Positions 30,359-43,480 of a DNA stretch of 64,000 bases are shown piece by piece (position 1 is the first letter of the stretch; every line of letters starts with the position of its first letter). This DNA is from Plantago major (lineage: Eukaryota; Streptophyta; Magnoliopsida; Lamiales; Plantaginaceae): assembly GCA_026545765.1 (NCBI GenBank), contig CM048842.1, forward strand, positions 30,305,167-30,369,166, read 5' to 3'. The notes below the pieces were generated by a model. That model had not been told where the DNA came from and did not search any database. It worked only from the letters and a program-made list of their open reading frames with translations. The translations under genes and the position numbers were made by a program.

Positions 30359-31520
30359 GCATGCATAGTTCCGTTGGCACTGCTGGACAAAAATAGTACA
30401 ATGCATTTAATGCGCAGACAGAGACTTATGAACAAAAGAGGAAATCTCTGAAAAGAGACAACGTCTTCTGCAGTACTATTTACAGATATCAATAGTTTGA
30501 ATTTCATTGAGCCTAGCGGATACTATTCAAACGGCATGATCTTCAACTATAAATATCAACACTTAGAATGCTTGAAACACACAATGAAAATACCAAGAAC
30601 ACAGAACATAATATCTTAAGCTTCTCTAATAATACAACTAGTGGTATCTTTCTCTCAAGGATACAAGCCTTCTGCCTACTTACTCTTTAGCTTACAGTTG
30701 CGACTAAGCTCTTGAATTCTAAGTAGCACGAAAGTTCTAAGTCTCCTGATCCTTAACAAGCCTTGCTATCTATGAAGGAGTTGAATCAAAAGATCAAGTA
30801 TCTGAGTTTCATTCTCCAGAACATTTAACATAGACTTGGTCAGTAAAGAACGTATCACCACACATTGTGAAGTGTGTTAAGTGACTCTTGTTCAAGAAGG
30901 CAGTATTACATAACTGTGGAAGTTTAATCTACCAAATCTGACAAACTCTTCTTAACGAACACCATACACGGCGTGGAGTACATGAAGTACATAGTTTGGG
31001 AAACTAAGGAAAAACTCCAAGGTTACTGAGCATAGGAAGTACTTAGTTTTGGAAACTAAGGAACAACTCAAAGGTTTCTGAGTATAGGAAGTACTTGGCT
31101 GGGAGCCGGGGAATAACTCAAGGGAAACACTTGGTTGGGAACCTAGTGTAAAAGGGAATCAAGAGATAGGATTATTGTAAGGTGAACTCAATAACTATCT
31201 TAGTGAATTTCTAGGTCTGAGAAAGGCCGAAATGGATTAGTTGAAGGATTACGCCACCTTCAGATACCACTATAAAAAGACGTGTTATTTACTTTCAGCA
31301 ATTTACTTATCGTTCTCTTTATCCTGCCAAGTATTTCAACACATTATATCTTGCTGAGCACGTGCACTTATCACAGAAAAGTCTTCCGCTCTCTTATTAT
31401 AAGTATCATATATCTTCACACATATCTGAGAAACTATTTTATCGACAAAAGTTTTAAAAGACTATTCACCCCCCCCCCCCCCCCTTCTCGTCTTTTACTT
31501 TGCCGTTATCTGGACCAACA
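30359..31520 (+). repeat. Copia A 3' LTR, second part
   Basis: Continues the LTR from GCATGCATAGTTCC to the terminal TATCTGGACCAACA at 31520. It includes four tandem units of about 50 bp (about 30985-31140), a TATA box in CCACTATAAAAAGA at about 31268-31281, and a run of 16 C at 31469-31484 near the end. The same order occurs, inverted, in both copia B LTRs. Confidence 0.88.
30985..31140 (+). repeat. Tandem ~50-bp repeats in copia LTR
   Basis: Units start GGAAGTAC(T)TAGTTTGGG and continue AAACTAAGGAA.AACTC.AAGG..TCTGAG. Each includes the self-complementary word CTTAGTTT-GGG-AAACTAAG. Equivalent arrays lie at about 34235-34400 and 52850-53015 on the opposite strand. They lie upstream of the TATA box, where LTR enhancer repeats are commonly found. 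Confidence 0.8.
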
Positions 31521-32118
31521 GAATCAATCGTCAAATACAAGAGAAATCCATTCAATTACCTCCAGTAATAGGTAGGTAATTGCCTTGGAAAAGTTCTAGG
31601 TTGAGAGCAAAAAGATGTAAAAGAGAACATGAATACAATTGTGTTTTGTTCTAAACTAATAGAAACGGGAAATGAAACGAATTTGAAACAACGGCGAATT
31701 GGAAACAACACTGGCATACGCCAGGCTTACGCCTGGAGTAGCAAGTAATGTAGTAGCGTCGCCAAGACCTTTCGCTAACTCATGATTATGCAAGGCGTAT
31801 GCTAGCCTTGCGCCTAGCGTACGCCAGGCCACTTCGAGACGCCTAGCGTACGCCAGGCCACTCTCGGATCCGCACTTTGACTCAAACTTTGGAATTTTTG
31901 ACCTTCACGCTTCATTTCTAGCATCCATTCGAGGCATTGGAACTCCATATCCTGTAGATGCATATAAAATGCACCCTTTTACCTCCAATTAATGCAGTTT
32001 AGCCAAATACCTACAAAAAACAAAAGAAGTAAAAATACTCTAGGAAATACTAATAAAAACTATACTTAAGGACGACAATAAAACGGTAAAAATGAGACGG
32101 TGTAAAACCGACTCATCA
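31521..32118 (-). repeat. G1-like LTR, outer part, minus orientation
   Basis: On the minus strand it begins TGATGAGTCGGTTTTACACCG at 32118 and matches the U3 side of G1 LTRs with many differences. It is cut at 31520 by the end of copia A. Palindromic modules here are of the GCGTACGC type (CCTAGCGTACGCCAGGC twice, 31700-31870). It is probably the outer half of the divergent LTR at 13336-14090, separated by copia A. About 165 bp between them are missing. Confidence 0.65.
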
Positions 32119-33860
32119 ACAAGCTAACTATTTATACAAGTGATAAGTGATATGAAGAGACAAGACATCCCTACTACTTGTATACATTTATCTCTTCATC
32201 CACTAACCCTTCACACAGTTAATTCTTCATCCACTAACTTGTACATTAATCTCTCATCCACTAACTCCCATCCACTAACTCTTAGTGAATTTATCCATAA
32301 CAATCCCCTTGAATGAACATGAGTTGGTGATGGTTGGTACGCCAAAGATATACTGCCTCATTAAAAACCTTGCTAAGAAAAACCATGTGGGATAAAAATT
32401 TAGTCAAGGGAAAAAGATTGCAGTGTGTATCCAACTCCTCTGTTTGCTGCATCACTTTAATCTTCAAACTTCTACAATTCCAAATTTCGGGATGAAGTTC
32501 TCAAATAATGATGCCTGATGTGATTTAGTAAGCAAATCTTCAAATCTGATGCACTTGGATGTAATTTTCTTCTCAAAGATAATGGCATAGAAGATCTTCT
32601 ATAATATGTGGCTCGTCATCATATGGAAGAACTTTTCAAATACTCAAAACATCATATAGTTTCAAGTTCCATAACATCACTCCATAATATTGTAAGGTTG
32701 GACCAATAAGTCTCATGACCTTATTTTTTTTCACATGTATCAAAGATATGGAGATGTGGAGATAATTATATGCGCTTATAATGTTGCCTCGTTAAAAACC
32801 GTTGCTAGGAAAAATTCAATGGGATAAATAACCTATTCGAAGGGAAAAAGAGTGCAACAATTGCTCATGCAATGCGCAAATTAAACGTGTTATCTCCATT
32901 TACATGACAAGATAAACTTACCTTCTTCAGGAGATATAGTAAGTAATATAAAATTCTTGCTAACTCAAAAGGTTAGAAATTTGAATTCTTATTTGACATA
33001 TGCTCGATTAAGGTACTTATGGACCATGTCAATCTCAAGATTTACAAGACGTAATCATTGTAAATATTCATGCATATGCTCAAACTTCAGGTTGAGCTAA
33101 TATTGGTGTAGCAAATACTACTCTTCACGGGTATTGAGAATTTTATCTCATACTTCAATAGTTCACTTCGGTGAATAATATTCTTATTTTTGTCAACGTG
33201 AAGTTGGTTATGAAATGAGTATAGAGGTTTGCATATTAGTTCTTCAAGAACTTTACTCATTCAATCCATGTTTTCTAATATGATATTTTTAGTCTCCTTT
33301 TGGAACAAATTGTCGGAGATATTATCTCCCCTCATTGAACTTCTCAAATAATATGAGTTGTAAGTCAAAACAGTCACTTTCATGTGTACAACTTGAGAGT
33401 TGTGTATGAGTGGTAACATTTTAAGATAAACATAAATATGTGAGTATGAAACATGATGCCTAAAGATACTAGAAAAAACTAAATAACGTAAACTATGCAT
33501 TAATAAGCATATTATGATGCAATTCTTAGTATTTAAATGTACATGAAATTTCACTCGATTATGCAACGGTACCGTATGTATTTGAAATTCGTTAATCAAA
33601 AGGACTTCAGGTCCATGAGCTTATTTTCTATCATCATAATCGTGATGTCATCGAATGGACTTACAAGTAAGATCCCCATTTACATGTCCAATAATTTATA
33701 AAATATCTCGGTTCCATGTATACCGGTATATCAAATCTCTGTGTTAGATTTTTTCAAGTCAGTATTGATATTGATATCTGAATATTTTTGGAGGTACCAT
33801 TCCATTTCATATAGGCCATCTATTATAGTTCAGATATCTTTGTCTTTTATGACATACATC
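32119..33860. other. Unassigned AT-rich stretch, left part
   Basis: No supported gene. It contains five copies of CATCCACTAAC (32205-32285) and two direct copies of a CCTC(A/G)TTAAAAACC...GGGATAAA...GGGAAAAAGA.TGCA motif (about 32360-32430 and 32785-32855), a pattern I associate with plant LTR retrotransposons, from memory. Copia B is inserted at 33861 after ACATC. The continuation is at 54081. Confidence 0.5.
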
Positions 33861-35470
33861 TGTTGGTCCAGATAACGGCAAAGGAAAAGACTCGAGGGGG
33901 GGGGAGGGTGAATAGTCTTTTACAACTTTTGGCGATAAACACAATTTCTCAGATATCTGTGAAGATATCTGATACTTAATTTCAGAGAGCGGAAGACTTT
34001 TCTGTGATAAGTGCACGTGCTCAGCAAGATATAATGTGTTTAAATATGTAGCAGGAAATAGAGAACGATAAGTAAAATGCTGAAAGTAAATAATACGTCT
34101 TTTATAGTGGTATCTGAAGGTGGCGTAATCCTTCAACAAATCCACTTCGGCCTTTCTCAGACCTGGAATCCACTAAGATAGATAATTGAGTTCACCTTAC
34201 AAATATGTTCTGTCGATACCTAAATACACTAGATTCCCAACCAAGTGTTCCCCCTGAGTTATTCCCCGGCTCCCAGCCAAGTACTTTCTGTACTCAGAAA
34301 CCTTTGAGTTGTTCCTTAGTTTCCCAAACTAAGTACTTCCTATGCTCAGTAACCTTGGAGTTATTCCTTAATTACCCAAACTAAGTACTTAATGTACTCC
34401 ACACCGTTTAAGGTGTTTAAGGAGAGTTTGTCAGATTGGTAGATTAATAACTTCTTCAATTATGTAATACTACCTTCTTGAACAAGAATCACTTAACACA
34501 CTTCACAATGTGTGGTGATATTTTCTTTACTGACCCAAGTCTATGTTAAATGTTCTGGAGAATGAAACTCAGATACTTGATCTTTTGATTCAACTCCTTA
34601 GATAGCAATGCTTGTTAAGGATCAGGACACTTAGAACATTCGTGCTACTTAGAATTCAAGAGCTTAGTCGTAACTGTAAGCTAAAGAGTAAGTAGATTGA
34701 AGGCTTGTATGCTTGAATGAATAAGTTCGTTCTATGTAAGTTCAACGTGTGTTTCAAGCATTCTAAGTGGTGATATATATATATAGTTGAATTTGAAGTC
34801 GTTCGAATAGTATCCATTAGGCTCAATTCAAATTCAAACTATTGAAATCTGAAAATAGTACTGTAGAAGGAATTGTCTCTTTTAAGAGATTTCCTCTTTT
34901 GTTCAGATGTCTCTGTCTGCACATTTATTGCATTGTACTATTTTTGTCCTGCAGTGCCAACAGAACTATGCACGCTTTCTGAAGCATTGCATGTCCCTTT
35001 CCAGAGACCTTCAAATCTCTAGATACTTGTTGAAACACTGTTTCCCAGAAACATAATTTTATCCAAGGTATCTGAGTGTAGGTTTCTGTGGGCACTTTTC
35101 CTCGTTCAGAAACCTTGTGTTCTCAGATATCTTTTGCAAAACTTGTTTATTGAAAAACACTTGTTTCGTTAAGATATCTGGACATAGGTATCTGATGAGA
35201 CCAATTTCCTTCGTCTCTAGCAATCTTGAGCAGTCTTAAAATCTTCAAATTTGTTGAACTCTCCTGCCGCATACCTTCTTCTTAGTCTTCTTCAACGATA
35301 TGAAATATTACATTCAGAGACCTAACATCATATACAAAATTTGCTAGACTAACATACTTAGTGAATTTCCTCTTTTACAGTGTTCAAGTGAACCATGAGT
35401 ACTAACCACATTTCTGAGCTAAGATAAGTCATTAGGTTGCTGATCAAAATCTAAACAGATATTCCTAACA
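33861..35470 (-). repeat. Copia B 3' LTR
   Basis: 1610 bp with ends TGTTAGGAATATC (minus, 35470) and CCGTTATCTGGACCAACA (minus, 33861). It contains a run of 9 G near the end (33896-33904), a TATA box (CTTTTATAGTGG on plus, about 34099-34110), the tandem unit array and many AGATATC words. The PPT (plus-strand CCCCCTTTTTGA, 35475-35487) abuts it. Confidence 0.92.
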
Positions 35471-35865
35471 AATTTCCCCCTTTTTGATCATTCAACGATG
35501 ACTATCTTTAAAACCTATTACAACTTGGAAGAGGAAACAATCCAACACTTAATCATTTCTTATGATCTTTTCAATTCATTTTAATTAAATGCAGAAAGTA
35601 AACATCAACCAAATCACAATGTGTGATCTTTGCTGACAAGTTATCTTTTTATAGATTGATATCTGAGAGTAGGTTCATCAGATATGTTACAAAGAAAGTT
35701 CACATATAACTTTTACAAATGATAAAGTAAGTTACAAAACAATCAGCAAGATACAAAATTACAAAGTAAACTAGGACAACAGGAGTAACCAAGCTCCAAG
35801 TAGACATCCTAATAAACTAGTCTTCAAGTCTTCAAAATCTTCAGGTCTTCAACAACCTCTATGAG
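35471..35865 (-). other. Copia B 3' UTR and PPT
   Basis: Non-coding DNA between the post-pol stop (35866-35868) and the 3' LTR. On the minus strand it ends A5-G5-A3, the polypurine primer, as in the copia A copies. No other feature is visible. Confidence 0.75.
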
Positions 35866-38800
35866 TCAATTGGCAAATTCTCTATCTCCAAATCTTTTGA
35901 TGTCATCTGAGTAGTCATAGAGCAAAGTTCTGACTAACATCTTAGTTTCTCTGGCATAACCACAAACTTCTTTGTATGATTTGGTGGGATTCTTCTTGGC
36001 AAAGTGTTTGACCCATAAATACTTTCCCCATTTCCAGGCATGCTCAATTCTGATATCTGATAGCTTGAAGTATTCATATATGATCCTCAGATATCAGATG
36101 TCACCCTTGTATTGATCTTCAGTCATGTAGAATGACTCAATGGGTTCCACAACAAGTTTTGGCCTTGTGCCTGTTCCAGTCATCTTGGGAATTATGTGCA
36201 CATCATCTGGTGTCCGATAAGGACATTCAAAGGAGAGGTCCTTTTCCATGGCTATAGTTGTTTTGATCACTTCAAAATCCAGCCATGCTTTGGATTTATC
36301 AATACTGGCTTGTCTTTTCTCCATTCCATAAGTTGTTCACATATAGGAACTGGGAATTTTTCATTTACTAGCAGGTACTTTCGTTCCAGAATCCAATGAC
36401 CATTTTTCTAGTGAATGCAACTATAGGAGGAATGCTCATCTGTCTTCACATATTCAATTCTGGCTTCTTCAGGCCTGAGTGGTAGTTGAAGTTTTCTTTG
36501 TTTGGCTCTCAGTCTGTTCCTTCTTTATCTTGAATTCTCCCTTGGGGGATTGCTTGAAGAACTGCCCTGGATAGACTTGGTATTTCCAGAGGATGTTTTA
36601 GCTGCTATTGGCTTTGCAGCTAAGGGCTCAGTTAGGCTATCAATCCTTCTTCTCTTTCTGTGAAGAGGAGCTTCATCTTTATCCTCATCTTCATCATCAT
36701 CTTCCAGATTTCTTTTGTTGGGTGATTTGCAGACTTCTTCATTGCCCTGGGATTTGATTTGTCCTTCTTCTTCTTCTTCTTCTTCTTCTTCTTCTTCTTC
36801 TTCTTCTTCAGATGACTCATCAACCCCTTTCACTTGTCTTCTCCTTGGAGCCTTGGTAACCCTTGGAGGTTTATGTGCCCTGGCCCTTGTTGTCATTCCT
36901 CTTTCAGGAAGTTGTTGAGTAGTGTCCACTATCTGTAGAGCAGTCTGACTGGAGGAGGGCTCATTTAGTTTTAGTGGTGGAAGTGATGGCTGTTCAGATT
37001 TCTTCTTGTTTCCTCTTCCTTTCTGAGCGCTAGATCATTCCCTTTGTCCTTGATATCCTTCCTCCTTAGTCATTGTTGACTGACTCAGTATCACAAAGGA
37101 TTCTGAGAGTGACTCAAAATTCCCATGCAGATAGTTGTAGGCAGCAACCAACTTGTGCAATTCAGCCTGGAGCTCCTGATTTTGTTTGATAAGTCCAGTT
37201 TCCTTATCAGTGAGCTCTGCCAGTAGACCTTGAATAGCATCTACTTTTCCAGCGGCATAGCTAGCCTCTTCAAAGGCTTTTGTAGACAAGTTATTGTCGT
37301 CATCCCTAACAATGCCTAGGTCTTTCTAAGCAATGACCAGACTGGTTGTTCTCTGAGTGATGAGCTCAGTGAATTTCTTTATCTCTACAGGGACTGATAC
37401 AATGGAGGCTTCATTATGAGAAGACAACTCCTTGTTCAATTTAGCCAGTACTTGGTATCTGTTCAAGTATTCATTAGAGTTGACATTTGGCAGCTTGTTG
37501 AAAATTTCAGGAGCAATCAGCTTCCTTTTCAAATCAGACACCACCAAGTGCTTATTTCGGTGTTCTGCCAATTTCTTCTATTCTTCTTCATCTGAGTCAT
37601 CAGCCTAGTGATCTTCATCCTCATGGACATCTTCATCAATATGTTCTAGTCCAGGAACCATCTCAGAGATGGGCTTCTTTCCTTTTAGTGAGGAGGATGG
37701 TACAACTTTTGATGATGCAGCCTTAGCATCATGCTTGTCTTCAGATAATTGCTTAGTATTTAATTCTTCAGCAATTGCCTGAACAGCAAGCTGGAGTTCT
37801 TTCATTTCAGCATAAGCTTCCATTTCCTTGATGGTTTGATCTTCAATCTTTTGGAGCTTTTCTTTGGATTCAGCAATCTTCTCCTCCAGTTGAAGATTTA
37901 GTTGCTGTTCCTCCTCCAACAACTGTTTGAGTTGAGCAACTTTGGCTTGTGCATCCAATATTTTCTGAGTGTTGTCCTCAGAGTGCTCAACTACTTGTTC
38001 AGTATAATATTTTTGTTGGGGAGATGGATGGGTAGATCACTGAGGAGATGGAGGAGGGGATTTCTGTGATGTCCTCTCAGTGAGCTTTTCAGCAGCTGAG
38101 GCACTAGTTCGTTGTGATGGTCAGAAGAAGGTTCTTCATAATCATTCTCATCAGTCTCCTTCTCTTCTTCATCTTCAGAGACCAGACTGACCACTTCTGG
38201 AATACTGATCATTTGCCCATTTACTTCCTCTTGCTCAGAGGGTATGATTTGTAGAGACTTTGGCAAGATTGGCTTGAATGCATCTCCATTCTGGTCTGAC
38301 CATCTGCCTTTTCAAAGGCTTGAGTGAGCTTGTGTGCCACTTCCTTGATGAAGTCCTTATGCATTAGAGAAGCAAAAGAATATTGCTTTGTTGGGAACAT
38401 TGCATGGACATAATTTTCATGGTCAAATGCTCTTTCTCTTCTGGTAGGGTGATTAGTGACCCTTGTTATTTCAGTCAAATCAGAGCATCTGAGTCTCTGT
38501 AATTTCTTGAAGCACCTGAGATGCTTTGGCAGAGTGTGATTTTTGAAAAATGGAAGCAGGTCTTCTGTTGAGAATGCAGAGACCTTTGGCACACTTGTTT
38601 GAGCCTGAAAGAAAGAGTTCTGAATTAGTTTCAAAACTTTGGTAGATATCTGGGCTTTAGAGTAGAAAGGTATCTGAGTTACCTGTGTGAAAGACACAGA
38701 TGACTTGACTACTGAGGTTCCAGGTGCCTCAGATATCTGGATATGAGGAGGAGACTGGGAAGTCTGATCCTTAGTGATCTTTCTTTCTGCTTGAACCTGA

Positions 38801-41452
38801 GAATTAAAATTATCACAATACTTAGGAAATTTTTATGAAAGAATGTATGCAATTTAAGCATCAATGATTTCTGATTTTTTCACTTACTTCCTCAACAGGA
38901 GGCTCAGAATCATTTTTCTCAGAAACTTTCTCAGTTTCTGGTGTTCTTTCTGGTGATGTTGCCTTGGGGGCTTCATCAATTTCCATGGGTGCAGGGGATG
39001 TCGCAACTCTTTCCCCTTGCACTTCTACTTTTGAATGAGCCTGTAAGTAGAAAGTATTGAGTAGTTAGAGAATAATTCATATTAATACATAATGAAGAAT
39101 GTTTATCACTGATTTTTATATACCTTCACACTAGAAGGCTCAATGACATTTTCTTCAGAAACCTTGACGGTTTCAGGGTCCTTTTTCTGGCATTTCTGAC
39201 TTAACTTCTTCTTTCTCAGTTGGAGCCTATTAGAAAAATCCACTTAATTAGTTAAGTGTATTAACATATATCAGAAAAGTAATATCTTAAGGAACTCACT
39301 ATCACCTGTAGCACAGGCTTAGATTCCTTAAGAGGTGAGGTTGTGGTAGCCTCCTTCTCAGTCTCTGAGGCAAGCTTTCCAGCTTCCTCTTGTTCTTGTG
39401 TTTCTAATTTAGCCTGTAATAAAGAAATTTTATTAAATAACAAGATTAATAAACATAAAATATCACAAGTAGAGAGTTAAACCATGCTACTACCTGAGCA
39501 GTGTCAGGCTGATTGGTCTCTGGAACTTGTGACCCTTCTATGCTTTGGTCTTGTTGTTCCATTATAGCTTCTTTGTTTGAAGTTTCAAGTACTTCAGACC
39601 TTTCCTGAGCTTGCAACTCAGTTGCCTCCCCTGGTTGATCATTCTGAGCAGATGCCTCAGTTTGATCCCTCCCATTGAGTTGGGGAACCTGCTCATTTGC
39701 AGGATTTTCTTTAGCAATCAAAAGTGCTGGTATGTCAAACTGCAATTCATTCACCATGGCTTCATTATCATCTCGTGAATCATGTGAATTGGATCTGGAA
39801 GGTGAATTAAAGTGCGGCTCATCCTGATCCTTTTGTGACAGTTTGTGTAGTGTGGAGGCAATGTCAGAATCCTCCATCACTATATCACCACTTCTCAAAG
39901 CTTCTTCCACCAGCTTGAGTGTGTCTTGTCCAGATTCCTTGGACTTAGGTACTATCTCAGCAACCTCTGTACAAAGTGCTTCTCGAGCAACCTTAGTAAT
40001 GGGTGCTTTCTCAGCAACCTTTGAAATAGGTGCTTGTTCAGCAACCTTTGGTGTAGGTTCTTCTTCAGATACCTCTATTCCTTCAGCATCCTTTGAACTT
40101 GTTGCTTTTTCAACAACCTTAGCCCTTTTTGATTTCTGAAGGACTTGAGAGATGACCAATTCATCATTATAGCTCTCATCATCATTAGGAACTGATTGAT
40201 CGGTAATCCCTGCGGTTTCTGCAGATAGGGCTTCATACCTGCCACTACTCTCATTTTTACCAATGAGTTCATCAGCAAGGCTTTCCTTGGTAGCATTGAT
40301 AAGTTCATCAGCAGTTGTATCTATTGCAGCATTGATGAGTTCATCTTCATTTATGAGTTCATTAGCAGTGGCGGCAGATATCTGAGAGTCGACATCCATA
40401 ATGGGTATGCCTTCTGATTTTCCAGCAGACTTCTTTCGCGAAGTTCTGGGCTTTTTGGTCGCAACGGAACCCTCAGATACCTCATCAGTCTTTCTTTTCT
40501 TGGAACCTTTCTGAGATGCAGTAACCTTTTTCATCATGTTTGTATACTCCTATGTGTAGAGCAGGTTACTGTTGGCTATGTCAGCCTTCTCTCTGAGCAC
40601 AATGCCAAACTTCTCCAGCAAGAAGCATATCATTAGTCCAAATCTTACTGTGGCTTTTGGATCAACAAGGCCTTTAATGATTTTAGGCTCAAAGCCTTGA
40701 ATCTTCTTCACAAATTTCATAAAGGTGTACTTCCCCCAATTGATAGGGTTTTCCAGCCTTTTGTTCTGTTGATTCAACAAGAACATCTTCATCCAGCGTT
40801 CTTGGCTTATCTTGTCGGCACCTCCTTGTAGACCATCAAAGCATCTGTGAAAAATGCATGCCAGCACATCCCAGTGAACCAACAGATGTCTGGTTTCTAT
40901 GTCATCAAGTTTGAAGTCGATGCGTGTATCTGATTTTTCAAGATCACACACATCACTGTAGAGTTGTTTCACACCTTCAAGGAGATCATCATCCTTGGTG
41001 TTTATTTCAAAATAATTTCCAAGATTTTGAACTTCAAACAAATCACAGAAAGTTGTCAAGTTCAAAAGGATGTCCTTTCCTTGAACTTTTCATTTTGTAG
41101 ACACTATTTCAGTGCTTTCAGTAACACAGGAAATAATCCTGCATTTTTTGTAAAATTCCAACACATCCAGTGATGAAACTCCACTGGGAATAGAAGACAG
41201 GAAACCCTTGATTTGTGCCTTTTCAAGCATACTAAGAATTAGCTTCCTATCAGCTTGATTTTCAATAGCAGCAACAAGGTATTCCTCAATCATGACACCA
41301 CCCCAAATCATCCTGTGATTTGAAGTCCAATGATCAGGATTGAAGTCTCCTACTAATCGATTGTTCATGATAACTAACACTGGTGCTTGCTTCTCAGCAG
41401 TACCAGAGGTAGTAGCTTGGGATTTCTGGTTAAGAGCACGTTTTGGAGCCAT
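35866..41452 (-). pseudogene. Intron-bearing post-pol gene of copia B
   Basis: Same gene as 18131-23705. ATG at 41452, exon 1 to 39494, introns 39493-39414, 39305-39227, 39123-39041, 38887-38797 and 38682-38605, last exon 38604-35866. All five introns keep GT and AG in the same positions as in copia A, and exons 2 and 4 are identical in length (108 and 153 bp). Lesions differ from copy A: a stop near 41089, a break near 40540, a stop near 37604 and others. The protein has the basic N-terminal stretch, ADELIN repeats, a Glu/Lys coiled coil (37958-37790), a shorter poly-Glu tract (about 36807-36766) and the conserved C-terminus with FGDREFAN. No known domain is recognised. Confidence 0.65.
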
Positions 41453-42384
41453 CTCTTTAAATAGTGAAAGTTTTTGAAAGTCGGAAAGAGATTAAGGTAG
41501 GAGATTAGTGATTCTTTGCAGAAAAACTAAGCGAGAAACTGAGATTTGAAGAAAACTTTGAAAGATTTTTGCTATTTTTGTGTAAGTGTGAATTTTGGAT
41601 TAGGCAAAAGTGATTTCTTTTGCCAAAATCCTATATATATAGCATTTTACTCTCAACAGACATATACATACAAATTGATTTTGTACATATGTATATATGC
41701 AAATGCAGATAGGCATGGGTAAAATTCATTTTGCATTAAATGCTTAGTGGGCCACGTCCGTGTTTTTACAGTCCACTGTTTTACCGAGAATTGATCTCGT
41801 CTGTTACGATCAAACGTCCATTTCATCAAGGGTCATGATTGCTTCTTCAGCAATGATCACAATCAGTAATTGTAATTGTACCCAATTAATGAAATTTCGA
41901 GAATAGCTTTCTGAATCACATCTCTTTTCTGTGACTAGGGGACAGTCTTTGGACTTATCTATTCAGTTCAGATACTGTATGTAACTTAACATATAAATGG
42001 AAAGATACAAAACACCAGAGTTGTAGTTGACTGAATACAGTTGTACCACATTTCTCTTTTGTGTTCCCCCTCACTTTGTGATCTCACAGATATCTGAGTA
42101 CCCGTCTCACAAATCTTTGAAAGACACTTTTACCCTTTAACCTTTGATATCTGAGTACCCGTCTCAGATATCTTTTTGCTATGTGTTTCACCTTTTGTCT
42201 TTAATATTCTGGATTCCCGTTCTAGATATCTTATCTCTTGTTTTCCCTTCCTAATCATACTGAGTTCCTGTTTCACTCACACTTTTGGGCTTCATTTAGT
42301 ATATGAGTTCTCGTCTCAGATACCTTTTTGCCTTGGATATCTGGATACCTAGTCCAGATATCTTTCTCCTTTCTGAGTTTCCAT
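41453..42384 (-). promoter_or_regulatory. Copia B post-pol spacer with hairpins and putative promoter
   Basis: The counterpart of 17369-18130 but longer in its palindrome section: six or so units of TATCTGAGACGGGTACTCAGATATC-like hairpins at 42080-42400 (plus strand text GATATCTGAGTACCCGTCTCAGATATC). TATATATA lies at 41641-41632 and GACGTGGC at 41758-41751, the same distances from the ATG as in copia A. No gene is supported inside. Confidence 0.55.
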
Positions 42385-43480
42385 CTCAGAGATTAGAACT
42401 TTTCAGTTACTTCGGTAGCTCCATTAACCCAAGACTATGTCTCAATGTTAAGTACCTGCTTTCTTACAAAGGCTTTGTAAAGATATCTGCAAGTTGATCT
42501 TCAGTACCAATCTTGAGTAACTCTATATTGAATTTTTCCAAATGATCTCTAATGAAGTGGTGTCTAACATCAATGTGCTTTGTTCTTGCATGAAACTTAG
42601 GACTCTAAGTTATGGCAATAGCACTTTTGTTGTCACGGAAAATGGGAGTTTTCTCTTCATTGATCTCATAGTCTCTGAGTTGTTGTTATATCCACAATAT
42701 CTGTGAAGCACAACACCCAGCAGCAATATATTCAGCCTCTGTGGTAGATGTGGCTATTGAGTTTTGTTTCTTGCTGAACCATGATATTAATCTGGCACCA
42801 AGAAATTTACAAGTTCCTGAAGTGCTTTTTCTATCAAGCAATGATCCAGCATACTCATCATCAGAATAGCCAACTAAACTCAATCCACTATCTTTTGGAT
42901 ACCACAATCCAACTTCTACAGTACCTTTTATACACCTTAATATTTTCATAGCAATGTTGTAGTGTGATTGCATTGGATTTGTCTGAAATCTAGCACACAC
43001 TCCAACTGCATTTTGAATATCAGGTCTACTTGCAGTGAGGTATAGTAGAGACCCAATCAATTTCCTATACTTGTGTTCTTCAACACTCTTATCAGATTCA
43101 GTATAGGTCATTTTGTTTCCAGTGCTCATTGGTATCTTAGCATTCTTTTCAGAAGGCTTTAGATTAAACTTGTTGAGCATATCTTTTGCATACTTTGTTT
43201 GACTAATGAATATTCCATCATTAAGTTGCTTGACTTCCAACCCTAGGAAATAGTTCAATTCTCCCATCATGCTCATCTCAAATTTACTTTTCATGAGCTC
43301 AGCAGAGTCTTCACAAAGTTGCTTGTCTTTAGATCCAAACATGATGTCATCAACATATACTTGAACTAAAAGTAGTTTCCCTTCATTGTTCAAAGTAAAG
43401 AGTGTTATATCAACATCTCCTTTCTTGAATTCATTTTCCAGTAAATATTTGGCTAAAGTAACATACCATGCTCTTGGAGC
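42385..43480 (-). pseudogene. RT C-terminal half and RNase H, copia B
   Basis: The open part 43393-42686 has the YVDD box (43357-43346), LNYFLGLEVKQL, KLIGSLLYLTASRPDI, LVGYSD.EYAGSLLDRKSTSG and TSTTEAEYIAAGCC with the catalytic Glu present. A stop after QILWI (42686) and one in the following ITxSPKFHARTKHIDVRHHFIRD part break the frame, and TKPL near 42470 marks the C-terminus. It is joined to the N-terminal RT half by a frame break near 43480. The end of pol is followed by the hairpin spacer. Confidence 0.88.

Larger units (their letters stand above)
14090..31520 (+). mobile_element. Copia A: Sirevirus-like Ty1/copia, 5'-truncated
   Basis: Plus-strand element lacking 5' LTR, PBS, gag and protease. 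It starts within the GAG-pre-integrase region, runs through IN, RT and RNase H (to 17368), a 760-bp spacer, the intron-bearing post-pol gene (18131-23705), 3' UTR and PPT (24053-24065), and ends in a 3' LTR (24068-24567 plus 30359-31520). The LTR is interrupted by a G1 solo LTR. Relatedness to Sireviruses is inferred from RT/IN sequence style (AVNTACYTQNR, FGCRCFVLNN), a CAGATATCTG palindrome family in non-coding parts, and a long extra gene after pol. All genes carry stops or frameshifts. Confidence 0.85.

Noticed and set aside
32205..32285. CATCCACTAAC repeats as a CRISPR-like or satellite array
   Set aside because: Units are short and irregularly spaced within 80 bp of AT-rich plant DNA. 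They are a minor simple repeat.
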